Shown one piece after another: positions 1 to 12,500 of a DNA stretch of 64,000 nt. The translations under genes and the position numbers were made by a program. Source of the stretch: Lineus longissimus (Eukaryota > Nemertea > Pilidiophora > Heteronemertea > Lineidae); the NCBI RefSeq assembly GCF_910592395.1, contig NC_088311.1, positions 10,294,501 through 10,358,500 on the forward strand, written 5' to 3'. Below the pieces are notes generated by a model. It did no database searches and was not told the origin of the DNA. It saw nothing but the letters and a program-made list of their open reading frames with translations. Positions within the stretch are counted from its first letter, which is position 1. The number at the start of each line of letters is the position of its first letter.

Positions 1-567
1 AAACGCTACGAAACCCCGAAACATGACAGGGTAAACATGACAAATACTGAAAATAAAGCGCTGATGATCAAGAGAGGGTCTAGAGGAGACCATAGAGTGT
101 CCACTGAGGCCACAAGTCGTTGTGTGTGATTTTGTAATCAGAGATTGCCCTCTCCTGGACCAGAGCCTGGTTGTTCAAAACAAATTTTGTCACTAACGCT
201 GACGTTAACTTAACTTCAGGTGATTAATATACAAACTAAGGGCAACGGGTCCTTTTAACGCCAAGTTAAGTTGACGCTGACGCGTAAGGAGACCCAAATA
301 GTCTACTTTCGGTAAGCCGCACTAAATTTATCGTCTGCTAAAATTGATAGATTGCTGTATCGGCGCCCTATATGTGGGTATCCGGCCGTTATCTCGTTCA
401 AATAGCAATCAACGTGGTTTAATATCAATATATCTTCAAAAAGTGAAAGATCATAATACATTTGTAAGGTTTAATAAGTTATGTTATTTCTTTAGAATTG
501 ATTTTAACAAAACAGACAAAATTGTAACCAATATGTATCGTCGTCTGCTAATTCTCCAGATAACAAA
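1..567. promoter_or_regulatory. 5' flank of ECM29 with an inverted repeat
   Basis: Upstream sequence and presumably promoter and 5' UTR of the ECM29 gene that starts at 568. No convincing TATA box or other core element was recognised. It holds an imperfect inverted repeat: 195-216 (contains TTAACTTAACTT) and 263-285 (contains AAGTTAAGTT), with a loop of about 46 bases. This is probably a small foldback element rather than a regulatory site. The short open frames here look incidental. Confidence 0.4.
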
Positions 568-3500
568 ATGGCTGCTCCAGATGAACTCGGTAATTTTTCT
601 CCGATAATTTGTCTAATTATGGCTGATATTCCTTCAAGATCTTCTAATATTTGATGATAATATCCTTCAAATGATAATGGAGTATCTTTGTGCCACGTCG
701 TCACTGACCAAGTTCTTTTTAATTTCCCTTATTTGACCAATTGTCTTACCGGCACTGCAAGTCTGGATGCAAATGTACAGTGGTGACCGTGTGCAATGCA
801 CAGTACACACGGAGATGACTTGATGACTTGACATTTTACCATCCATGCAAAAAAAGTGGACCACAAGAATGTCCAGTCCGAATCAGTATGCATGATATAC
901 GTTTTTACATTGTTTGTGGACTTGTTTTTTGGCAGTCTTCATCCTGACATCCATCCAACGATCTTTTTTTCTTCGAAATGCATGGAACTGTGGAAATGGA
1001 TGCATCGTAGACGTAGTCGAATGAACCATCGACCTATAATGGCTGAGACAGTCGGATTTACGCCATATAAAAGAAAGCTCCTTGAAGTATTTTTTTCTTT
1101 TATTGTCTTTAGTTTTAAGACGCATGGCTAGACAGTCAATCCATCTTTTCGGTAACATAGTCAACTGTCCTGAATTGTTCCTGCCACGTGTTTTTTTTTT
1201 GTGCCTGAGATACTATACGACACTTAAGAAGTTGGCCCGGAAGTGGCGATGGTACGTTTTAGACAATGGGACTGGGAGACTTCTAAAATGTGGAATTGGA
1301 AATGATTGCATCCTTGCTTTGCCAGTTGGCAGATTCCATATTTTAGCAGTGTCCCATTGTCTAAAATGTACTGTTGCCACTTCCAGGCTAGGCATGTGCT
1401 CCTCCTGCTGGTTAGTAAAGAAATTTTCAGTTTTGATTTTGTTCTGCTAACTACAGCGTGTATACTGTTACTGCAATAATGCAAGGTGACTCGTATCTTT
1501 TTCTTTTTTATGTCAAGGTTTGTTGGAGCGGGTTTTTCTAAGGATTGGGTCGGCAGAAAGTGATGAACAGCTTGAAAATGAGCTCGCAAGATTCCTCACG
1601 CCAGTTCTGCTCAAGTTATCCAGTCAGCAGAAAGGAGTACGAGAAAAGGTGAGTTAAAAAGAGTTCTATCCCCACCAACGTTTTAGTTGTAGTTCACTTT
1701 GAATCTGAGTTTGTCTTTTTAAAAATCTTCATGGTCACTATCACATTGGTTTCAGGTCATGGAATGGCTGAGATTCCAGCCAAGGATTAAGTTTTGCTTA
1801 AATTTAAATTACCAAGTTTAATCTTTTGAAAAACGTCCTTCATGGTAATTATCAAAATGTTTTCAGGTCATGGAGTTACTGGTTCACATCAACAAACGGG
1901 TAAAAAGTCGCCCAAAACTCCAATTGCCTATTGATGCTTTGTTGGAACAATATCTGGATCCGCAGTCCTCACCATTCATAACGGTAAGCTACCAATTGAA
2001 GATAATCATAAATATGTCTACCAGTACATGCCACTCTCATTTAGGTATTAAAGTTTAACCCTCTTTGGTAACATGTGACATGCAAAATTGCAACTTCAAT
2101 TTTGCCTGTGCCACCAAAAAAAATCAAGTGTCTTCATCATTCATAGTTGTGTGCCACCCGAGTTTTGCCTCATGCTACCAACTTAGACTTTCCTGAGACT
2201 GAGAGTGAACTTTGATCTTGTTGAATTGCAAAAGTCTCTTTTTCCTAACAGTCCTCTGTTCATTGTACTATTAATTAAACAGAGAACTTAAAACAAGTTT
2301 TTCGTTGGATATGTTACGGGGCTCGGTAAAGTTCAACTGAAGAACTCAAGATGTTTCCGCAATGTTGTTCTAGTGACCTGCAGACCAATAATCTTTTAAA
2401 TGGAAAAATATTGTTTTCTCTATGACAGTTTGAATGTCCACTACATCTGCTTGGATCCTTTCGAACCGTCCAGGCCCTTTCTTAGTCGTTTTTTCCATAA
2501 AATATCATACTTCCTCTTCAGAATTTCAACATCCTCTACATCAAGCTGGGATATCCCCGACTCGACCCTGCCAAGCAAGCAGAATTGGTTCCCTCGCTGA
2601 TCAGTTGTTTGGAGACAAAACCAACCCCTCAACAAGACTGCCTGATGCAGCTGATGATACCAGTGCTGAAGCATGTCCAGATACCAAAGGATGAGAAGGA
2701 GAGGAATGCCAAGTTTGGACTTGTCGACAAGCCCAAGGCTTACGAGTTGATGCTGAGTTTTATGCTGGATTACCTTCTTTTGCCATACAAGTAAGTTATA
2801 CTGTCAGGGAATGTGTATAGTGTAATGTAAAAGTATAAATCGCCTCGCAAATGAGAGATTTTTGTCGCTGCAACCTGCAACAGAGCCATGAAAACATGAG
2901 GAGTGGCTGCAATTCAACCAACGACCGCATTCCAGCCACAGTCATTTTGTTGTCAATGCTCCGCTGCAGGTTGTAACAGCTTTGTTGAACAATTTTCATC
3001 TTTTTGGAAAACAAGAACTAAACTCCAAATCAAAAGAAAGAAATTGTGCATGTACACAAAGATCTTTTAGCAAATTGAATTGACCTACATGTAATTGCGT
3101 GTGTCTGTTAATTTGTAATTTGATTGCAGCTTGATTGCGCCAAGCCAAGGTTCAACTTCTGCACCTCCACCACCTGGTCTCAGCGAACAGGCCTACAAGA
3201 GAGTTGTAGGAGAGACACCACCGTCACCGGAACAGCTGGAGCAGGTAATAACTCGTCGAGTCTATCATTTCGGAAGTCTTTAAAGAGCTGAAAATATAGT
3301 TGATGCTCAGTCTTAAATCTGATTCACATGTGTTCTGCTTTTAGTAATGTAGGTGTATGATATTGATTTACTTTGTCAGGGCAGCAGGCCAGGCTTAGAA
3401 GATAAAATTGTTAAGGGGTGTACCTTGACTAGATGGCGTCCTCACTACCCCATTGGATGGCAACACACATGGATACCAAAAGATGAGCTGGCTAACAAAA

Positions 3501-6500
3501 CCAAATTTTTTATGGTAATGTTATTGCTGAAACACTATATATGCTCATAACAAATCGACACATTATTATTACATCCTTCAATTTCAGTCCAAGCTTGGTA
3601 TTCTGAAGTTCCTTGGTGCGGAGGTGTTTCGTGAGGAGGACATTGTGTGTCATTACGTCATTGCACTCTCGGACACCAGGCATAGCATCGCAACAACTGC
3701 GGACCTTGAACTCAAAAAGATCATTGGGTGAGTGTTATTATTGGAAGTAGTAATAATGTTATAATGTTGAAGAATATGAGATACCACAGTAGTGTTATAT
3801 GGATATTGTGGACCTCAGATACGTTATGACACCTACAAGAGCGTGCTCCTATCGTACTATGCCAGGACAAGAAATTAAGAAATCTGAGGGCACCCATTTA
3901 ATGTCCAGTTGGGAAAAATGTGGCCTTGCTAATTCAAATCAATGAACGTGAAAAAAGTCTAGGGCACCACGGCCGGTGGCCTCATTGCTTGGTTACATTC
4001 TAGTAGCAATGTGCTCTAGGTTACTTGGCCAGAGAGCATTGTGAAGGATTGATTGTGGCTGTGGGATGCAGTAGGAGTTTTACGGCTGCAGGACATGATA
4101 AAATTCATAAATAATTTAAATATTGCCGTGTTAAAGAAAGCTGAGCAGATTACAAATCGATGTCGCTCATATTTTGTTTTTCGCTGTTGATAAAACACCT
4201 TTAATTCAGTTTAATAAAAACATTCATGAATATTCAAGAATTTATTTTTCATTTTCAGAACTTTTGATGTTGAGAAACCTGCATTTGTTCAGAAACTCTA
4301 CAGAATATTTCAAGGTTCTGTGCAAGTGAAGGGACAGGTAAGCATGTTGTTGTTGGTGAGAGAATTCAGCGAATGGAGAAATCAGATCATCGTGTTAATA
4401 ATTTTCTGCCGAATTTGTGTGCCAGGAATTGAAACTGAGGTACCAAACCCCCGAGGGTGAAGCTGAAACGACGAAGTTGGCACCTCTAAAATGCCTCCTC
4501 GCATTGAATAATTTGATAATTTATCATAATCCAGGTGGCTTTTGGTTGAGTTACCAAGACCCTCTGCACTCAGAACCAGGCTAATAGATTTTCCCTTTGA
4601 ATACCGCAGAAATTATAATTGGGTATTACGAGGTTTTTCAGAAACCCTTGGAAGCTGTGTCTCGAATTAGTATGATTGATGTTGACATGTTGATCATCAG
4701 TCTAGCTCGTATTTTATTCCAGAAAGTTGCCAATCCCACTCAAGTCCGGACTCAAGCTAACACTCGAATACGTCTCAAGATATTTCCATACTTTCTGAAG
4801 TCTAGAGAGGCAACTAATGTGTTCCCTGCATGCATACAGGTAGGGAAGACAAATGTGACAGACAGTGGAGCCTCCCTTAGCGGACACCTCTCTATTAAGG
4901 ACAACCTTTCTGTTGCTAAAACCAAAGAGCTATTACTGAAGATGCTATATGATTCCTAGCAGTAAAATGAAAAAAAATGAAATGTTCTTATATAGTGCTT
5001 GTACTGTCTTAGTGCTTGTACTGTCTCAAAGCGCTTTACATTCAATCCCCAGACTAATCCAGTAACCTTTCTGTCGAAACCAAGAGCGCTTATCCTGCTA
5101 CACTTGGCCATTACAAGCCAGTTGAAAGTACCAAGTTGCACTGGCCGAGTTTCAACCCCACGACCTTCCACTGACAAGTCCAATGGTCTTCCACTGTTTA
5201 CTGAGCTTCCCGCATTAGAACTATGCTAAATCAATGTTTTCTTTTCACTCTCCCCAGGTGATCTTTGACTGTCTCTATGGAACCAACACCAACCAGAAGC
5301 TGAAGCACATGACTGTGCAGTTTGTTCATCACGTCTGCTTCAAGTGAGTAGCCATCTTTACTAGGACTAAGACTCTTAGAAGGAATACTTCTAAGGGACT
5401 TTTTTACCCCGGTACAGACATTTTCTCACCCTTTATCAAATGAAGTGGCAGGTTTTGAGCATTGGGGATGATGCTAGCATGAACAATTGCTGTTGGCCGT
5501 GCCTGTATCCAAACGTTGTGTTTGTGACAAGGCCTTTAGTGTCAGTGCTCCCAGACTCTGGAATGAACTTCCAAGGAACTTCAGGGAATCAGAGTCTGTG
5601 GACATTTTCAAAAAGAGACTAAAGGGACACCTGTTTTTGTAGACATTTGTGAACTTTTTAACAGCGCCTTGAGCACCATTTCCATGGTGGATCTGGCGCT
5701 ATACAAGACTCCGTATTGATTTGATGTTGGTGCAATACTTACCTTTGAACATGACCATAGAATTAGAGCACTTTCACCAGTGTTAACAGTTTTTCAGTAC
5801 ATATTGCCAATGTTATTATCGAGAAAGGGCATAATTATATTTTGCGCTGCATTTACAAGATTGGAAATTCTCTTCTCTTAGGGAAAGGAAAGAATTAGCC
5901 TTGAGAGTTAACATTCTTACCTTTTCAGTGCAACTGATGCCAAGTTTAATTCCGTCGCACCAGTGTTGCTGTCTGGAATGATGAAGCTTGTCGGTGAAGC
6001 GAAAGATGTAAGGCAACTTTTATCAAAACTGCTACTTCCAGTAAAGGATTTCTTTATCACATGAGGTGTTTGATAGCATGTCTCGACTTTAAAACTCAGC
6101 AAATTCAAAGTTAGCTCTTCCACCGATGGAGATAGGTGTACTCCAAAAACTGAAGCTTGATGTACTCAGGGCTGCCTATTCTTACACATTTGAGGGAAAT
6201 TTACCCATTCTCAGGCAGGTTTATACTTTGCTAGGGACAGTTTACAAGTTGACTCGAGGAAAAGTGTTTAAAAATCGTGCTATAATCATCAGAAAATCCA
6301 TAAATTACCTGTTTCTGTGTCTGATTTACACTTTTATACCAAAGGTTTTATATATTGCTGGACTTATGGGAGGCAGTTCGGTAGTACTAGAAGTAGAACA
6401 ACAAATGTCATTATTATGTATATCAATTTTCCATTCTCATTCTGTTTTTAGGACAACAAGTTGCGTGGACTTGCCTACATGGCCGTGGGGAAGATCATCA

Positions 6501-9500
6501 AGAGGGTACCAAGACTTGTGGCAGATGACGTGGCTCTCCTTCAAACCCTGTTTGATGCCCTGTCAAATGTAAGTTAGACTCACCTTTATGGTATCAGTAA
6601 TTAAAAGGGCCCCACTCATAACCAATTATAATTGCTGCTTCCTGCAATTATATAATTGCTGCTTCCTGCAATTATATAATTGCTGCTTCCTGCAATTATA
6701 ATTGCTGCTAGAAGAGGTGTTGTGCGACAAAAAGATCTCTTTTCTGCAGGTAAACCAGTTGTTTGATATTATTACTGCTATCACCAATTCTTGACGCAGG
6801 TACCTGTGAAAGTCACCGCAAGTGAGTCATCATCATCATATGCGATTTAAATCGCAGGCAACAGCAATTTAGATTGCTAGTTTGCCGGCTGCTTAAGAGA
6901 CGTTGTCTCTCCGTTAGAGTGCAGCAACTGGTGGGGCCCAGCAGCTTTACACACATGACATCGCACAACAAGAACATCTGACATAAAAAACAAAAAAATA
7001 CAAGTTTTGGAAGATTCGTATTGTCTTGTTTTTGTAGGAAGAGGCAGATACAAGACTCGCTGTGCAGGAGACCTTGTCACTGATCGCAACAGCCATAGAG
7101 GGGAAGGTCACTGGGAACAATCTGTCCTTCTTGGAGGCTTTGGTCATGCAGAATGTAGAAAAGGTAACTTAGACTACTTTTGGTGTGATCACTTACTTAT
7201 GGCTCTTGACCCTAGTTGGACATAAGGCCACATGGTGTGATTTTGGTGTGATTGGTGGCTGATAATTGTGATTGGTGCACAACTATTTTTCTTCTGCTTT
7301 TGCCTTTGTCTCGGGGTTTCATTCTTCAAGAACACTGAAACTTCTGTCAAAGTGGCGCAGTTGAACGATCAGCGCTTGGCACCTCGTCCCAGGTTCAATT
7401 CCCGGCCAGTCCCCATACACTTCTGTGATGCAGAGATGACCCCCTTCGACAGTGTAGGTTTCCACCCTCTGTATTAAGCACAGTGATTTTGGTCCAGAAT
7501 CTTGAATTTCCATTGAATTTGACCTCTGTGAATCAAGACACATCTGTATTTGCAAAGCCACACATCAATGCCCTTATGTATGTAGACTGCATTTGAAAAT
7601 GACTTGGTTCATTCTTCAATTCACGCTTGAATCGTGAGCCATGACTCATGATACGTGACAGCGTGACTACGTGACTGTAACGTCTGTGTAAACTCAGCCT
7701 CAAGGGAGGAGAGCCTGACAATCAATGATGAAAACCATTCAGAGTTCCGGTATGGAGAGTATAAAAAAATGTACAGTTTAACCTGACACAAACACTTCCT
7801 CTTTAATTTACAACTTGTATTCTTCATTGTAGCCCGAGGCTCAAGCACGTCTGATGGCAGTCCAGTTCGCCAAGTCAGTCTTTCCATCAAGTCACATCCC
7901 GTCAAGATACCTTCTGCTGTTAGCTTGTGGAGATAGGTAAGCTCAGATCAAACTAGTGTTGATTCTTCTTCCTCTTCTGTGTTGTCGAATTTATTCACGG
8001 TATTACGGGAACTCCACTGGCTCCCTGTCAAGAGTAGGATCATCTTCAAAGTCCTGCTCTTGTGTTTCAAGGCCAGATGTTGTTCCGCTCCTGAATACCT
8101 GTCTTGCTGCCTCCAGAACCACTCCAGAATGCGTCCTACCAGGTTATCCTGCTCAGAGCTTTTCATTGTCCCTCGAACAAAATCTCGGTATGGTGACAGA
8201 AGCTTCTCTGTTGCAGGTCCCAAACTCTGGAACCAACTCCCAGCCCCATCAGATCAATCACTGATCTGATGCAATTCCAAGTCCGCCCTAAAGTCCTGGC
8301 TATTTTTCATGTAGGTGTTTTTCTTGCGCTTTGAGCGCGGCAACCTGGAAGGGCGCACAACAAATCATGTACTGTATTGTATTGTATTGTTCACAGATTG
8401 GTGTTTTCGATAGAAAGGCACTGCATGATATGTCACTAAAGGTCTTACAACATGATCAACCAATGGAAGCAATGTTATATCTCTGTCTCTGTCTGACTTT
8501 CTCTAAGCGCAGAATTAGAATTGGTATTAGAAGTAAGTGTTGTGTTTTAAATTCTAAATTTTGAGCAGCGTTCTTTAACATTGGACTTAGTGTTATTCAC
8601 GAAGTTTGCGAAAATAAAATGCCAACAATAATTTGGCCTACAGTATTGTAGAAACAGAAGATGTGGCCAACAAAATGTCTCGAGTTTATTTTGATTTCTC
8701 GCAGCAAAGAGGAAGTGTACACAGAGGCCAAGAAGGGGCTGCGCCTCCAGCCTTTGTCTGACAAAGCTCTCATCCTGGGAGAGGATGCACCAAAGGCCTT
8801 GCCGCCATTCAAGGACATCATTGAATACATTTTGGAGAAGGTAAATTTTCATCTCATCCTATATGAGGCACGCGATAGTCTCAGTAAGCAGTTCTTTGGC
8901 TAAAAAATATTTAAATCCCATACTTAAGTGGGTGACCCTTGAAAGATTTGGTTTCAGGGCTTGATAAAGATTCTGAATTAGATATATGATATCTGACAAT
9001 AAACCTAAAACTTTAACTTTAATTGAGATCAAATACTTTAAAAATTCCAAAACCTCCACAACTGAGGCTTTAACAGCAGGGAGATTTAAAGTAACTCATC
9101 CATACTCATAATTCCAGGCCAACCAGAGGCTAAAGACGACGAAGAAATATGTATCTGGGAACAATGTTTCACCATTCAACCCGGGGACATTTGCCGAGAC
9201 TCTTAGCTACCTACGAATGTGCTTGGCCTATAATGCTGGTGTGAGGCCAGACCAAGAAGCTGAGGATAATAATCCCCAAGACCAGGCTCCAGCGATCTCC
9301 AAGTTTGTCCAGCAGTTGATGGAGGAGAGCCCAGGGGAGACCGGGCCGGTGCAGACATATGTCAAACTGATACAGCAGCACCTCACTGCCATGGGAGGTA
9401 GGGAAACTTGTCTATCCAGCTTGAGACTTGACAACTAGTCACTTTCGTCAGTAACAATACAAGTATCTTCAAAATTTCATTCCTTAGGAGAGAATTTCTT

Positions 9501-12500
9501 ATGTTAAAAGATTTTTTTGTTTTTCTGTTATTGAAAACAACTCTTGAGCCTTAAAAAGTTACACAAGTGACTGTTGCCCCGCGGAGATTCTATAAGCCAC
9601 TATCCCACTATTATTGAATGAATTGTTCACTTCTACAGGGTCTGGAGCTATGTACTGTCTGTTGGAGATTGTTGCTGTTGCTAAGGTTTTCATGGCCACA
9701 AGATTCACCAGCAAGATGGACTGGATCAAGGTAGGTTAAAGACCGTTTTCATTTGCTTTTCTTAAATGACAGTTGCCTTTGGTACCAATTAGATATGCCC
9801 ATTTTATATCCCGTTGATGCCACTACACATCAAGCCATATAAAATTGTAAGTTGATCTCGTGAAAGTTATTAGTGGTTCCTAGTGCCCATTGTCATAACT
9901 CTCTAGAAATAACTGCAATACAAATCGGTCAAAACTAGTGCAAATGTCTGAAGAACACATTGCATTAGACATGTTAGAGAAAATTCTCCATTGAGGTGGA
10001 CTTATTTTAAAGAGTGAAGTAATGGATCCAAAGAAACAGACCAGGGCGTTGCTTTCTAAATTGAGGGGGGACACGGGTCAGGACAGAGAAAAAGTTTCGG
10101 GTTCAATATAAAAAATGGGAATAAAAATGTGGATCAAGTTACATACGAATCAATTTGTTTTTCAGACTTTCATGTTCAGCAGCCGTGAAGACATGCGGGA
10201 ATACGCATCCCAGCTGTATGCCATCATCATTGCCGTCGCTGTCGATGATGCCACTTTCGTAAAGCATATTGGCGAGTTGATCAAGAATCTCAAAGACAAG
10301 GTACATTATGGGAATTTCAGTCATGCCTTGTCCCAAACCTTGTTTGTGAAAAATTGATCAAAGATTGTTGCAGAAAATATAAAAGGAATCTATTCAGCAT
10401 AGCTTCCTGTTGTCATTTGTATCCAAAACATACGGTAATCAAATTGAGAAAGAGTCAGAGTCCAGAATTTGACTCTAACAACTGGAATTTATCGAAGTGT
10501 CTGATTTTTCGTGCCTTCAAACTCTGGCTTTATCTTTTCTCAGATTTTGAAGGCGAGTCCCAAAGGTCCAGATTTAAGGCATGCTTGTGGAATGGTATCC
10601 CTTGAGCCAAAATGATATTTTTTTCATCTGTATGAGGAAAAGTGATCATTATAATTTCCATTAAAATGATATTTTACTCTCTATCTCTGCTACTTTTTTA
10701 CCTGAATCTGATGCTTGCTTGTGGAATGGTATCCCTTGAAACCAAAATGAGATTTTTTTTCATCTGTATGAGGAAAAGTGATCATTATCATTTCCATTCA
10801 AATGATATTTTACTCTTTATCTCTGCTACTTTTTCACTTGAATCTGATGCATGCTTGTGGAATGGTATCCCTTGAAACCAAAATGAGATTTTTTTTCATC
10901 TGCATGAGGAAAAGGGATCATTATCATTTCCGTCAAAATGTTATTTCGTTATTTTTATCTCTGCTACTTTTTCACCTGAATCTGATGCAATTTCAGCCCT
11001 TGGAGTGTCAGCATGGCTCATTGCTTGCACTCGGCTACAGTGTCATTCAGAAGGTCCAGTGTCAGAGGCAGGCGTCTGGAGATGTGGTCATGGAAGATAT
11101 GGAGGCCGCTCAGGGCCCTGTCAAACTCAACGATGCCATATTCGAAGCAGTCAAAGCAATTGGTGAGTTTGTTTATCATCAGGTCACTCAGATGTTCTCA
11201 AAGGGTAGATCTGGACGTCGTATTTCAGTGGATTAACCCTTGTATTGCATTGTACTGTGCATGCACAGTACCCACTATGCTGTGAGAATTAGCTCAACAT
11301 AAGGTAATTTAGCTTGGATGTCTAAAGTAGGTCTGTTTCACTTCCCTTGCCTGTACCTTGTGTGACATCACCAACCTGAGGTCGACCAAGTTGATTTTGT
11401 TGTGCAGTTACGGATGTAAGAAAACTTCACAAGCGCACGTCGTGGTGCTATTTTTTCCCCAGAAACAGTGCCGGATGTATTGTACAATGATGCTGACTGC
11501 AAACCGAACCTAAGCATCAAGCTATAGGTAATGATACAGAATTAAAAATCAAATATTTTCATCATCAACCCATTGTTTCAGTTGCCCTAGGAATATCAGC
11601 TTTGGAAGCACTTTTGAAGGGTAAAATATACGGTTGTTGGAATGCCTATTTTCTTATTTTCAACATGGTGAATATGTTTTATGAGTGGGGAACTTCAGAG
11701 TACCAGTATATGAACCTTGTAAAAGTTGACTTCGTAACAGTCAGTGGAGGCCATTGAGAGACACAGAAAACCTACATATAGCCCCATACCAGCAGACAAA
11801 AGACAACATGGTATGTGGTGATGCTTTCTTTTGATTGCAGCTGGTTTGTTGTGGCTCTCATAGGCCATATCTAACTGACTCGAAGTAAACTATTTCATTT
11901 AGCTTCTGGTAGTGAGGAATGTGCACACCTACTAAAGTTTCCTGAAAACCCTACTACAATTTTGGGGTTCTGTAGTGGTTTAGAATGAAATAGATGTAGG
12001 TTTTGAGATCCATATCCTCATGGGTGATTGGCATGCGTTTCTATTTCTGATATGAATTTAGTAGTGGCTCTGGTAATCACGCTGGCCCTCTTCCCCAAGC
12101 ATGTTCAGTAGTTTTGGAATCTAGGTTCTTGTATGTTCCATCTTAAGTTGGTTTGATGCCCATTGCGTCTCTCCCCACAGAAGTACTCTTGCTCTGTCTC
12201 CTCTTCTGACTGCCTTCTCTTTCAGAACTGTCAGGAGAGGCCATTGAGAGACACGCTATTTGTGATTTTAACCTTTCTTTTTCTATGTTAGGTGAGAATG
12301 TTTCCAAGAGTAATAGCCATAGCCTTCTGAGTACTGGGGCCATGACAGCCCTGGGAGAGATTGGCCGGTGTATGGCATTACCCCTACCAAATGGAGAGGA
12401 AGCGGACTCCACTGGAAGTGCGGCCACAAAATACTCCCTGGTTAAATGTCTTATAGATATTGTGCAGTCAACAAAGCAGAATAATAGGGTAAGGAAGTTA

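Noticed and set aside
883-1164. Overlapping 91- and 93-codon frames near 0.9-1.1 kb as extra ECM29 exons or a gene
   Set aside because: No similarity to ECM29; part of the region is repeated at 55.7 kb, so it is likely a dispersed repeat.
7979-8269. Open frame of 96 codons in ECM29 intron 13 as a host gene
   Set aside because: Its translation is the C-terminal end of a CR1/L2 reverse transcriptase; it is a truncated LINE.
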